A DNA stretch of 64,000 nucleotides from Rutidosis leptorrhynchoides (taxonomy: Eukaryota > Streptophyta > Magnoliopsida > Asterales > Asteraceae), in NCBI RefSeq assembly GCF_046630445.1, contig NC_092341.1, forward strand, positions 6,078,001 to 6,142,000. The letters run 5' to 3'. The position numbers were made by a program, and so were the translations under genes. Below, piece by piece: positions 37,053 through 49,482 of this stretch (positions are counted from its first letter, which is position 1; each line of letters begins with the position of its first letter). Below the pieces are notes generated by a model. That model worked only from the letters and a program-made list of their open reading frames with translations. It did not search any database and had not been told where the DNA came from.

Positions 37053-38785
37053 ATGCACCGAGCAAAACGTTCACCACTTTTTGTACGTTCACCACCTGTA
37101 ACTCGATCAAGACATCTAGCAAATATTGTCGCCGTTGATTTTTCTTTAGAATCGTCATCAAGTCGAACAAGTACTCCAATTCAAATTTCCGATAATCCAT
37201 TTTTTGAACCCGACCTCACAATTGAGAATCCGAAGAATATTCAGGGACAATTCATAGATCCTGAACCATTAATCTTTCCTCAGGAACCACCAATCATTCA
37301 AACAGAGATTGTTGAGGAACCAACCATTAAATCAGAATCCTATAGTGATTCAGATTCAACAAATTCAATCATGGAGAATCTGGAACCTCTAAGTATGGAA
37401 GACCGAATGCGAGCTAAACGCACTGGCCAAAGTCACACAATTACTCAACCTGACATTAATGCGCCAGATTATTAAATCAAAGGACAAATCCTACACATGG
37501 TAACTAATCAATGCCAATTTAGTGGTGCGCCGAAGGAAGATCCAAATGAACATCTTCGTACATTTAATAGGATCTGCACTCTATTTAAAATAAGAGAAGT
37601 GGAGGATGAACAGATATATCTCATGTTATTTCCCTGGACTTTAAAGGGAGAAGCCAAAGATTGGTTGGAATCGTTACCTGAAGGGGCGATTGATACATGG
37701 GACGTTTTAGTTGAAAAATTCCTTAAACAATTCTTTCCGGCATCTAAAGCCGTGAGACTTCAAGGAGAAATTGTTACGTTCACACAAAAGCCAAATGAAA
37801 CTCTATATGAGGCGTGGACAAGATTTGGAAAGTTATTAAGAGGATGTCCGCAACATGGTTTAGACACTTGTCAAATAGTACAAATATTCTAACAAGGATG
37901 CGACATCATTACAAGAAAAGACATCGATATAGTAGCTGGTGGTTCTATTATGAAGAAAACCGCAACTGATGCTTACAAAATTATTGATAACACTGCATCC
38001 CACTCACATGAGTGACACCAAGAAAAAGATATCGTTAGATCATCTAAAGCAGCTAGAGCTGATTCTAGCCATGACTTAGATTCCATTTCTGCAAAGATAG
38101 ATGCTGTCGATAGACGAATGGAAAAGATGACTAAAGATATCCACTCAATACGAATTAGTTGTGAGCAGTGTGGAGGACCACATTTGACAAAAGATTGTCT
38201 CGGTATTGAACTAACAATGAAACAAAGAGAGAATGTTTCATACATAAACCAAAGGCCTGCAAATAATTATCAGAATAATTATCAACCGCCAAGACCGATC
38301 TACAATCAAAACCAGAATTATAATCGAAATGTTCCATACAACAACCAACAAGGTCCAAGTAATCTACAAGTATCCAACAATACTTACAATCAGCAAAGAC
38401 CTAATTTTCAAAATAAACCACCACAAACCGATAATAAAAAGCCAAATTTTGAAGACATGATGTCGAAGCTAGTTGAATCTCAAACTCAGTTTTTCACATC
38501 TCAGAAACAAACCAATGAACAAAATGCTCAAGCATTTAGAAATCAACAAGCTTCTATTCAAAATCTGGAACAAGAAGTAAGTAACCTAGCAAGGTTAATA
38601 AGCGAAAGAAAACCGGAAAGTCTACCTAGTGATACAAATGCTAACCCCCGGAATGAAACAGCTAAAGCCATTACCACAAGAAGTGGTATTACACTTAAAC
38701 CACCTGAAATACCTGTAATTTCTGATGAAGCTATTCCTACTCCACAAGAACCACAATCTGATCAAGATAAGGAAAAAAGAACCGG
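37053..38785 (+). pseudogene. gag, element C
   Basis: The ATG at 37053 (MHRAKRSPLFVRSPP) opens a gag closely related to that of A. Capsid-like landmarks are EDPNEHLRTFNRIC and KGEAKDWLESLPEG. The zinc knuckle is CEQCGGPHLTKDC (CX2CX3HX4C), followed by an asparagine/glutamine-rich linker. Stops replace Glu at 37473-37475, Tyr at about 37890 and Trp at about 38014. One extra A in a run near 38775 shifts gag out of frame with pol; A has the shorter run and reads through. The product would form the virus-like particle and bind the RNA. Confidence 0.85.
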
Positions 38786-41700
38786 TAGTTGAAAAGGTTA
38801 ATGAAGATAACACAGTTAAGGCAAAACCTTATGTTAAACCATACCAACCACCACTTCCTTACCCGAGTAAAATGAGAAAAGAAAGACTTGAAGCCGAGCA
38901 ATCCAAATTCTTGGATATGTTTAAACAAATAAATGTCAACCTTCCTTTCATTGATATAATATCAGGAATGCCAAGATATGCTAAATTTCTGAAAGATCTA
39001 ATCACAAATAGAAAGAAAATGGAAGAACTCTTGGCTGTTACTATGAATGCTAATTGTTCTGCAGTACTGTTGAATAAGATACCAGAAAAACTTTCAGATC
39101 CAGGAAGTTTCACAATTCCATGTTTTCTGGGTAGTCTTAGTTCAATAGAAGCATTGGCAGACTTAGGTGCTAGTATAAATTTAATGCCGTATTCACTATA
39201 CGCTAAACTAGACCTTGGAGAATTGAAACCAACACTAATAAGCATACAACTAGCCGATCGATCAGTAAAATATCCTAGAGGGATAATGGAGAATATGCTA
39301 GTTAAAGTTGGAACTTTAGTATTTCCAGGAGATTTTGTTATTCTGGACATGGAAGAAGATTCTCGAGTACCTCTCATATTAGGAAGACCATTCTTAAACA
39401 CGGCCAAAGCAATAATAGACGTGTTTGGTAAGAAACTGGCCCTAAGTATAGAGGACGAGAGTGTTACTTTTTTTGTGGATAGAGCTATGCAACAACCGCA
39501 ATCTGCAGATGATACATGTTATTATATTCAAACTATAGAATCACATGCAGAATTGTTAGAAGAATTTCCAGAATTACAAGGAACAGGAGAATGTTCTTTA
39601 GGAGAAGGTACTGAACCAATTGATGAAACTGAAATGTTAGCTACACTTATGGCTAATGGATATGAACCAACAACAGAAGAAATTCAAATGCTAAAAGAAG
39701 AAGACAGATATCGATATAAATCATCGATAGAAGAACCACCGACATTAGAGTTAAAGCCACTTCCAAACCATTTGGAATATGCTTATTTACATGGTGAGTC
39801 TGAATTACCTGTAATAATATCATCTTCTCTTACTGAAAATGAAAAATCTCAACTCATTTCTGTGCTAAAAGCTCATAAACCAGCCATTGCATGGAAAATT
39901 CATGATATTAAAGGAATAAGTCCTTCATATTGCATACATAAAATCCTTATGGAAGAAGGTCATAAAACATATGTGCAACGCCAACGAAGACTAAATCCTA
40001 ATATGCAAGATGTTGTTAAGAAAGAAATTATTAAACTGCTTGATGCAGGTTTAATTTATCCAATTTCTGATAGTCCATGGGTAAGCCCAGTTCAATGCGT
40101 ACCTAAGAAGGGTGGCATGACTGTCATCACAAATGAGAAAAATGAGCTTATTCCTACTAGGACTGTAACAGGATGGCGTGTTTGTATTAATTATAGAAAA
40201 TTAAATGACGCCACCAGAAAAGATCACTTTTCCTTACCTTTTATTGATCAAATGTTGGAAAGATTAGCCAGAAATAGTTACTATTGTTTTCTTGATGGTT
40301 TTTCCGGATATTTTCAAATTCCAATAGCACCCGAGGACCAAGAGAAAACCACATTCACGTGCCCTTATGGTACTTTTGCTTACAAACGCATGCCTTTTGG
40401 ACTTTGCAACGCCCCTGCAACCTTTCAAAGGTGCATGATGGCGATTTTTCACGACATGATAGAAGAATGCATGGAAGTTTTCATGGATGACTTTTCAGTC
40501 TTCGGTGATACATTTGAATCATGTCTAGTTAATCTTGAACGAATGTTTATTAGATGCGAACAATCGAATCTAGTACTTAATTGGGAGAAATGCCATTTCA
40601 TGGTTAAAGAAGGCATCGTTCTTGGTCATAAAATTTCAAATGAAGGAATTGAAGTGGATAGAGCTAAAGTAGATGTAATTGCTAAACTTCCACATCCCAC
40701 CAATGTTAGAGGAGTTAGGAGTTTTCTAGGGCATGCCGGTTTTTACCGACGTTTCATAAAAGATTTTTCTAAAATTGCCACTCCTATGAATAAACTCCTA
40801 GAAAAGGATGCTCCATTCATATTTTCGGATGAATGCATCAAATCTTTTAATATTCTTAAAGAAAAACTCACTAATGCACCGATCATGATAACTCCAAATT
40901 GGAATCTACCATTCGAACTTATGTGCGATGCAAGTAATTTTGCAATGGGAGCCGTTTTAGGACAAAGGATTGAAAAATGATTTCAACCTATTTATTATGC
41001 TAGTAAGACGTTACAAGGAGCACAAACAAATTACACAACTACTGAAAAAGAACTCCTTGCTATTGTCTTTGCTTTTGACAAATTTCGTTCATATCTCGTT
41101 CTAGCAAAAACGGTGGTCTATACCGACCATTCTGCTCTTAGATACCTATTTTCAAAACAAGATGCTAAACCAAGATTAATCCGTTGGATCTTACTCTTAC
41201 AAGAGTTCGATATTTAAATCCGAGATAAAAAGGGAGCAGAAAATCTCGCCGCTGATCATCTTTCTCGTCTTGAAAATCTCGAATTAGAAGTTCTAAATGA
41301 ATCGGCCATACAAGGCAACTTTCCTGATGAATATCTATTGAAGATAGATTATAATGAAATTCCATGGTTTGCAGACTATGCAAACTATTTAGTATGTGGA
41401 TTCCTTGAAAAAGGATTATCGTACCAAAAACGAAAGAAATTCTTTAGTGATATAAAACACTATTTCTGGGAAGATCCACATTTGTTTAAAAGTTCTCTCG
41501 ATGGAATAATACGCCGATGTGTATTCTGGGATGAAGCTAGTCAAATCTTAAACCATTGACACACAGGACCAACAGGAGGGCATTATGGGTCTCAACTCAT
41601 AGCAAGAAAAGTTTACGATGCTGGATTCTATTGGCCTACAATTTTCAAAGACGCACACCTTCTTTGCAAATCATGTGATGCTTGTCAAAGGGCCGGAAAA

Positions 41701-42636
41701 ATAAGTCAACGTGATGAAATGCCACAAAATGTCATTCAAGTATGTGAAGTATTTGACATTTGGGGTATTGACTTTATGGGTCCATTTCCAAAATCTCATA
41801 ATAATCTCTACATTCTCGTTGCCATTGATTATGTATCTAAATGGGCGGAAGCACAAGCTCTCCCAACTAACGATGCACGAGTTTTAGTCAACTTTTTAAA
41901 ACGTCTTTTTGCAAGGTTCGGAACACCGAAAGCTTTAATAAGTGATCGGGGTACTCATTTTTGTAACAATCAACTTGAGAAAGTTCTCAAAAGATATGGA
42001 GTAACTCATAAAATCTCCACTGCTTATCATCCACAAACAAGTGGACAAGTTGAAAATACCAACCGAGCTTTAAAACGTATTCTAGAGAAAACCGTAGGAT
42101 CAAATCTGAAGGAATGGTCCATTAAATTGGAGGATGCACTCTGGGCTTTTAGAACAGCCTGCAAAACTCCAATTGGAATCACACCTTTTAAACTCATTTA
42201 CGGAAAAGCATGTCATCTTCTAGTAGAAATTGAACACAAAGCATTTTGGGCTTTGAAGACATGTAATCTTGATTTACATGAAGCCGGACGTCTACGGTTA
42301 AGTCAACTAAACGAATTAGAAGAATTGAGACATGAAGCATACGAAAATTCATTAATCTATAAAGAAAGAACGAAGAAATGGCATGATAAAAGAATCAGAA
42401 GTTTAAAAGAATTTAAAGAAGGAGACAGAGTTCTTCTTTTCAATTCACGATTCAAGCTATTTCCTGGAAAATTGAAATCAAGATGGTCTGGACCATTCAT
42501 AGTCAAAAGAGTTTTCCCATACGGAACAATAGAGTTAATAAATTCAAATGGGATTGAATTTAAGGTTAATGGTCACAGAGTTAAACATTACATACATGGT
42601 CCGATGGAAGTTGACAATGAAGTCAATCATAATTTC
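38773..42636 (+). pseudogene. pol (PR, RT, RNaseH, IN), element C
   Basis: The reading is open from about 38773 to 40980. It holds the aspartic protease (LADLGASINLMPYSLY, LILGRPFLN) and RT (WRVCINYRKLNDATRK, FLDGFSGYFQIPIAPEDQ, VFMDDFSVFGDTF). RNaseH begins MCDASNFAMGAVLGQ, then a CGA-to-TGA stop falls at 40978-40980. Further stops are at about 41216 and 41560. Integrase is open from 41719, keeping [19 protein letters not shown] and [11 protein letters not shown] (the DDE residues), upstream Cys residues ([12 protein letters not shown]) and a C-terminal [15 protein letters not shown] chromatin- or DNA-binding region. The IN frame runs on without a stop into the PR2 module. Confidence 0.88.
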
Positions 42637-43620
42637 ACCACCCAAGAAAACCCTCAAAATGAAAACATAAATATGTTATTAACAACATGTGAAAAATCAA
42701 AATTGGAAAATAGGGAGGATTCAAATTGGAGTGATGAAGAAGAATTCTTATACAAACCTCCCATTCCAAGAAACGAAGAAAAATGTGAACAAGAAGTTCA
42801 AATAGAAGTGAAAGAACCAAGAAAAGAACACCCGAAAAAGGTTTACAAACCAACTTGACTTACTAAAGCAGGAGACCCAGGTGAATTTATCATTTCTTGC
42901 TTGCTTAATGATGGTGCTGTATATAATGGACTCGCAGATTTAGGAGCAAGTGCAAATATTATGCCTCTTTCGTTATATAAAAGATTAGGTATGGGTAAAT
43001 TAAAACCAACCAAAATAGGTGTTCAATCATTTGACCTAACCATTAAACACCCGGTTGGAATAGCAAATAATTTACTTGTTAACGTGGGAAGTTTGACCTT
43101 TGTTACAAACTTCATAGTGATTAATATGGAGGAAAACCTTGATATTTCTCTAATTTTAGGTCGCCCATTTTTAGCAACCACCGAGGCATTCATTGATGTA
43201 AGAGAAGGTAGAATGACACTTAGGGATGGTGATACATCGATCACCTTTGTGAACCGAAAGTTTAGATCTCCACCAACCAAAACTGTTAAACCAATAAAAA
43301 CGCATAAGTGTGAGGAAGATGAAGAAACACTTAATGATGATCCGATCACAAAGAACCCCGTTGATGATAAGAAATTAGATGAACCTGTTTTTAACAGTTC
43401 AACGAAAAAACTTTATAAACGGATTCACGATGCTAAGATTAAGGGAAACTTTAAGTTATGTAACCGATTAATATCCAATTTATCGCCAAAAGAAAAGGCG
43501 ATGTTAGTTGAATTTGTGAAAGTTACGGAGGAAATCAACAAATGGATTGAAGTAAAAGTCAAAGATATACAAGTTGTTGATGATCCAATTGAAAATAACG
43601 TTAATCACAATTTCAACTAA
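42637..43620 (+). pseudogene. Second protease-like module (PR2) fused after integrase, element C
   Basis: Just after the integrase tail ([10 protein letters not shown]) the reading changes to the C-terminal gag linker and protease of another type, related to element B. Landmarks are NPQNENINM, then GDPGEF, LADLGASANIMPLSLYKRL and LILGRPFLA. It ends with a second copy of the NHNF tail. One TGA at 42856-42858 interrupts an otherwise continuous IN-PR2 frame. In A and D integrase stops at the NHNF tail with nothing inserted. The module contains the Asp-Leu-Gly-Ala-Ser active-site form used by Athila proteases, so it could be a protease or a catalytically dead binding domain. Recombination or template switching with a B-like RNA is the likely origin (inference). 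Confidence 0.75.
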
Positions 43621-43754
43621 GTGTGGGGAGGTTCAAATCTTTTTAGGGTAATATGTATTTCTGTTAGAGTTAGATATTCTGTTTTCGTGTAGTTCTCGAG
43701 AATGGAATCTGAATGGTCTTTCCCTAGCAGACCCTAAAGAACTAGTCTTCTCCC

Positions 43755-43784
43755 CCCATTCTGAATTTTTTTTTTTTTTTTTAG
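43755..43784 (+). promoter_or_regulatory. Predicted 3' splice site before the zinc-knuckle ORF (element C)
   Basis: A long T run ends in TTTTAG at 43784, followed by GTTTTACGAG and the zinc-knuckle ATG at 43795. This matches the A and D layout. Confidence 0.5.
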
Positions 43785-43794
43785 GTTTTACGAG

Positions 43795-44211
43795 ATGAAG
43801 ACTTCCTGTGAACTAAACCATGGTCTAATGCTACACACTTTGATCACTAAACGTAATAATGACACCCTTCCAAGTGAATTGGTATCATTAATCAGAGGTA
43901 AATTGGACGGAGTAAGAAAATAATCCAGGAACGAAAATAATAAGTTACAGTTTGGTAAAGGAAAATCGAAATCCGCAGCGAAAAGAAGAGCACGACACCT
44001 TAAAAGATGTCACAAATTCGGAAAATGGTCACACGAAGGAAAATGTTCGACGAATCAAACATATTCTAATACCGAATTTGTTACTTTATGCAGAGATGGA
44101 CCGTTCATATGTTTTGAAGAAAAAACGTTGAATGCTTGAGGTTACGCCTATGTAGCTATGGGAAACCAATTAGTCCGACTATCTTATGAGTGGGCTAAAG
44201 CAGGTCACTAA
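43795..44211 (+). pseudogene. Small zinc-knuckle ORF, element C (broken)
   Basis: Same start (MKTSCELNHGLMLH) and same 417-nt length as the intact A and D copies. Two stops interrupt it, at about 43921 and about 44138. The second Cys of the knuckle is Phe (CHKFGKWSHEGKC). The basic KSKSAAKRRARHL segment is kept. The stop at 44209-44211 lies 16 nt before the splice donor. Confidence 0.7.
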
Positions 44212-44227
44212 GAATTCTATTTCACAG
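44186..44227 (+). CDS. Predicted 42-nt first exon of the 3' ORF (element C)
   Basis: An ATG at 44186-44188, in a different frame from the zinc-knuckle ORF, opens 14 codons that end exactly at CAG|GTAAGT. The phase joins exon 2 at 46011. It is identical in length and phase to A. Exon 2 itself has no ATG until well inside, so this exon supplies the missing start. Confidence 0.58.
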
Positions 44228-46010
44228 GTAAGTATGTACAGTTTTTATTTTTATTTTTATTGCTTTGAACCTTTTGATAATAAACGCTAAATTGTTCGCT
44301 ATAAAGTATTAAATTGATATTCAATAAAATTAGGTTTTGTGACCGAAATTATTGATGTCATACAAAAATTTATTACATCACTGCAAAATTTACCGTTTAT
44401 TCTTAAGGTATAAATACCTTTAATCAATCAAACCAAAATATTTCAGAAATTCGTCAGGAGTAAAACTAGGTAAAATAGCCGAAATTACTTTACCGAAAAG
44501 AGGGGCGTATATTTTTGATAATATTTGATTAATTAAAGTGGGATAAAAGACCAAAAAGATTTTTAATTTTTAATTTTTACTTTATTTTTAAAATTAAAAT
44601 TAATATTAAATTATTATTGTAAACTTTTTAAAATCAATATATTTAAGTTTGTAAATATTTGAAAAATTAATATTTTTAATATAAGTTTGTATGTATAAAA
44701 AAAAATATAATTTAAGTTTGGTGTGAATTTTTAATATGAATTTTTAATTTTATGCATTTTAAATTTAAGTTTGGTGTGAATTTAAAAACAAAAATTTACT
44801 TTATTTCGTTAAGTTAAAAATATGATTTTTAAAATTCGTCGTGAGTTGAAAACTAGGTCGTTGAACCGAAATTGCTCTACCCAAGGGAGGGACGAGAACT
44901 TTTATTATCATTATTTTTAGCCTTATTGAATTAAATTATGCCAAAAATATTAAAAAAACCAAAAATCTTTGCTTTTAAAACAACGCTTTAAAGTGACGAA
45001 ATTTTAAAATTTTGTCGAGGGATGGACTAGGACAACGATCCGAAACGCCCTCATCCTAAAAAGAAACAAAATTTAAATTTCTAATTAATTATATGTTTTA
45101 TTAAGTTTAAGGTTTTTATAAAAAAAAAGAAAAAAGAAAATTCAGCACTCGCGGTACTTTGTGGGTACTCACTACCGCACTCGCGGAGGTCTGGAATCCC
45201 AGACCAAATAAACTGGTCGAACAGACCAGTTTTCACACACCCATATTTTTTTTCTCTGCGAAAAACCCACAAAAACCACTCCCAAAATCGCGATTTTTCA
45301 CCGATAAACATCAAATTTTTTGATAAAATCATGTTGAGAAGGATGCTACCAAGAAGTTACTCAAGAAAATCGGTAATTTCTACATCTAAACACCCTTTAA
45401 TTTGGATTATTAGTGTTCTTGAACAAAAATATTCATAATTTGATTTTGATGATTTCTAGTGTAATTGTGTTTAAATTGATTGTATAATGTGCTTGTATAA
45501 CCTAGATTGATGCTATTTAACATGATTAGAAGCCTTAAACTTCAAATTTTGAGTAATCTATGATTTGTGTTCTTGAGCAAAATTGGGGCTTTTTGATATA
45601 AACGGGTTATGGCCGAATTTTGTTGTTAGTTTATACTAAATTGAGTAGTGTAACATGTTTAGGTTTTTAAATGATCAAAACTTTGATCCTAAACATGATT
45701 TTCAAGAATTAAAGTGGACTTTTTGAGTCAAAAATGCATGAACTCAATTTAATTTATATGAATGCCAATTGAAACTTGTTTAATTGCTAGTAATGATTAT
45801 TTTGACATGTTATTTGAGATAAAAGCTAAAGAACATTGTATACATTCTCATATATGTTCATTTGTAAAAGTGTAGAATTGTTAATATTATGAAAATGTGT
45901 ATAAAGTTTAATATAGATTAAACATGTCATTGTAATTGTTTTGATTTATGATTTTGCTAACACTAATGCATATTTGGATGCACAAAAATTGTGTTTAATG
46001 TGTTTTGCAG
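44228..46010 (+). other. Predicted intron, element C (1783 nt)
   Basis: The donor CAG|GTAAGTATGT is a near-perfect plant consensus and the acceptor is TTAATGTGTTTTGCAG. The ~50 nt before the acceptor are nearly the same in A, C and D. The intron holds the palindrome pair at 45141-45188 and several GG-N8-CC hairpin words, and has no long sense ORF. Confidence 0.68.
45141..45188 (+). promoter_or_regulatory. Paired palindromes, element C intron
   Basis: TTCAGCACTCGCGGTA at 45141-45156 and TACCGCACTCGCGGAG at 45173-45188, offset 32 nt. Confidence 0.78.
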
Positions 46011-47366
46011 ACTGAAAGGGGTGAATCTTCATCCGCATCTCAGGCTCACAATGCTCCTCCTGAGAATGCAGCAGAACAGGAGATTAATAACCTATATAGA
46101 CAAGATCTACCGCATCAATACATTCCATATTCAAATATAGAATTGGCAGATTTACATCCTAATATAAGGTTTGATCGACGTTGGATAGATTATCCAAAAT
46201 ACCAGAGGAACTTGCACACCCTTCAGTCTAATATTGTTGAAGTACCTAGAGTCATAGATTGGGAACCATTAGAAATAGTTGGATTGGCCGGTTCAATCAG
46301 AGAATTACTTACACAAAGGTATGGTAATTCTACTTTTACTGATTGGGAACGTTTGTTTAATATACGTAGGCGTGTATATAGAGAATGGTGTGTGGAGTTA
46401 TTGTGTAGTATTGAAATAAATGATCGGGTTTCTACCTTAATCGATCGTAGTTTTATTAGATTTTTATTAGGAGGTGTGATGCGCCATATGTCTCTACTAG
46501 ACATGGCTCAGGCTTTGTGTATATATACGCCTGAGGAGCTAGCATCTACTGATTGTCAAAGGTTGATAGTTGAGGGTAGGAGGGTTGATGAGAATTTTGA
46601 TATGAATGGTGTATGGAGTAGAATGACTAGGCATACCTGATTTCGTGGGGGGAATAACTCTTATACTGATATTGATAGAGCTGAGCTAAGAGTAATCCAT
46701 AGGTTCTTAGCAAATTCGATTACACAGCGAGGTTAGAACAAAGAGAAAGTAAATGAGAATGATTTATTTTATCTCATGTGTATTCGAGACCCACAGAGCG
46801 CTGTGAGTATACCTTATTGTGTGGGTTATTATTTATCAGCTATAGTTAAGAGTGTACGGCCTAATGGTATAATAGGAGGTGGTATCTTTGTTACCCTAAT
46901 TGCTGAGTATCTTGGTGTCGATAGAAATTGGGGGGGATTAATAATTGCAGCACCAGAACCCCGTGATACAATTGGTTTGAAAGTATATCATGGTGCTAAG
47001 ATTTTAAAGAAAAAACATAACGCTGCAGCACCATATGATGGCTCGCACCCACAGGTCGAAAGAGATCAGCAGCAAGGTAACGTGGGAGGGGGGAATGAGA
47101 TGACAGAAATGCAACTTTTTATGGCTCATCATGAGTATGAAATGGCTAGACAACGAGCATTTCAAGATTGGCAGTATCATCAAAACCAAATCATGAGTCA
47201 TCGTGCACACATAAATGCAACTTACATTGCGACTCCAATGCCCGTATTTCCTCCCTGGACTATACAGACCCGACCACCGTACCCTACATATGACCCAGCT
47301 CAAGCATTCTACAGTACATACGGCTATGAATGGGATCCCTACTGGCACCATCCTTATCAACCTTGA
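46011..47366 (+). pseudogene. Athila ORF1-like 3' ORF, exon 2 (element C), broken
   Basis: Opens at the acceptor (46010) and reads NIRFDRRWIDYPKYQ, LLTQRYGNSTFTDWERLF and RFLLGGVMRHMSLLDMAQA. A TGA stop follows RMTRHT at 46638-46640 and a TAG falls at about 46734. The frame then continues to a tyrosine-, proline- and histidine-rich tail ending at 47364-47366. Family resemblance is to Arabidopsis retrotransposon Orf1 (ATHILA ORF-1), of unknown function. It occupies the env-like position, but I see no hydrophobic membrane segment. With both stops ignored it would be about 450 residues, shorter than the intact D copy. Confidence 0.75.
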
Positions 47367-49482
47367 TTTTCTTTTACTTTTATTTTTATTTATTTGGTAA
47401 CTTGTAATTTTATACTTTTAATATTTCTTTTGATTCTTTAATAGTTTTTATAATTTTCTAACTTTTCTTGTTAGATTTTTAATCATTCTTGAATGTGGGG
47501 TGATATACCCAACTTCAAAAATATTTATATATATGTTTGTAGTTTATCTCGTGTACAAAACAGGGTTAAACAGCGCATTTTCAAAGACTGGCATTAAGTT
47601 CAGCAAAAGCAACTAATTTTGACGACAAAACGAAAAACAAATGTGATGTAACAATAAGACGGAATGAACAAATGATGTGCACCATTTATCATTCAATAAA
47701 CAAACGCCAATATGTTTGGAAACTTTGGTAAAATTTAATCATTTTTCTACGTTAATTACCCTCAATAATTTAAATTGTTACCGATTTCTTGCAAATGAGG
47801 GCATTGCAAGATCTTAAGTGTGGGAAGGGGTTAAATTCTTTCAGATTTTTAAAATTTTAAATTTAAACACTTGGTTACCATTAGAAATACTAGTAACGCA
47901 GTAGTTGTATTAGAATCTAGTGCTCTCTGATAATAAAGAACAACCCTAGTCTTATATACTGACTACCCAATTCTAGTAAAAATTTTCAAAATTTTCAATT
48001 AAATGAACTCTAAATCATGTTTATACATATTTATGAACGATAAAACTAGGTGTTAACACTGAAATTATTGTTACCTCAGAAAGGACATAAATTGAGAAAC
48101 AACCTAAAATGTTAGAATTCACTTAAAATGGAATAGAGGACAATAAAAAGGCAAAGAAAGAAAAAAATAAAAGCCAAGTGTGGGAAAATTTACCAAGTTA
48201 TTTTGAACATATATAACATATTTTTGTACAAATAACCGAAGATGCTTTTGCTTTAGACTAATCTAATCAGTTTCACCCAATTTACTGTAATATATTTGAA
48301 AGAAAGATGAAGCTACACGATGAATTAATTCCATCATTAAAAGGAAGTAAAGTCTTCTGAAAAAGACACGCGCTTCTTGATTTAGGTCAGAAAGTTGTCG
48401 TCCAGACCAGCTGTAGGTTGACGAAAAATCTAGAAAAGTCATCACTAAAATCTGTAGGAAATCCACGGACCTTAACATCAAACAGGGTCGCCAAGTGGTC
48501 AGACTTATTCTAACCATGAGAGGAACTGTCTTGTAAAATGGGGAGGACGCCGTGCAAATTAGCTTGATAAGACTAATGAAACAGATCCCCAGAAAGGATA
48601 ATCTCCTTAAAAGATCAAAAATCAGCTTTTAAGCTTGATATTACTCAATCCTAGAGATTGATCTTAAAGATTGAGAATTATAAACTCATGGAATTCAATG
48701 ATATCTAAACTCGAGCTTGAACGAGAAAATATTTTGATAAAAATTACAAACCGATTTGTTTTCTGAAAACCCATTTTCAATGCGTTCATTACCATTGAAC
48801 GTAAAATCCTAGGAATTCACCTGGAATTCATTAGGTCACCTGAACCAAATCGGGTGTCAACTGTAAGAACGGTGGTTGCATAGCATGGTCAAAGACAGGA
48901 CCTTGTGCCAGACCGGAAAATTATAAGGGTGAGCTTTACTATTGCTCCTACAAAGGATAGTAATTGCATCCGACACGTTATAGACCATAAATAAAAGCAT
49001 GTCAGGGGACATTGCCTTAACAGTTGCTTGTTCAACGCTTTCCTTTACAACCGGACGGTAGTTTACCGAAAGGTAATATACGGAGCAAGTATACTGGACG
49101 TGTTGCTTTCCCAATACAAGGTTAGCAAGTGGGTGACACAAAACCATACGTTTTGAGCTAAAATTTTCAAAAATGAAACCCACCAAACCCACAAAAACAA
49201 TTTGCAAACACCGGTGAAGGGTTATTCCGGAAAATTTATCTAGGGTAAAAGCTAGATTTAATTTTCAAAAGATCAAATGTTTTCATAAAGATCCAATTTC
49301 CTTAAAGAATCTAAATTTTTATAGTCATGTGGGACTGTAAACCACATCGTTACTACCATTGTTTATACCGCCGTATAGAAATCACCGATGTACAAAGTGT
49401 GAAGAATAAAGAAGTGATTCTAGTAGTTTTATTTCAAGACTATATTGCTTGAGTACAAGCAACGCTCAAGTGTGGGAATATT
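47367..49482 (+). other. Element C 3' untranslated region with polypurine tract
   Basis: About 2.1 kb with no sense gene. AAGTGTGGGAA occurs at 47816-47826, 48176-48186 and, next to the LTR, 49468-49478, with a related AATGTGGGG at 47492. The GGTGTTAACAC palindrome block lies at about 48050. Confidence 0.72.
48857..49207 (-). other. Antisense ORF in element C 3' untranslated region (116 codons)
   Basis: Opposes the element. It reads MQIVFVGLVGF, then CHPLANLVLGKQHVQYT, and has the same codon count as the A copy. It is open although nearly all sense ORFs of C carry stops, which is suggestive but not proof of use. Confidence 0.4.

Noticed and set aside
45189-45260. Internal promoter next to the intron palindrome pair
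   Set aside because: A has a weak TATA-like word (near 11719), but C and D have none at the same distance. The LTR spacing rule is not met.
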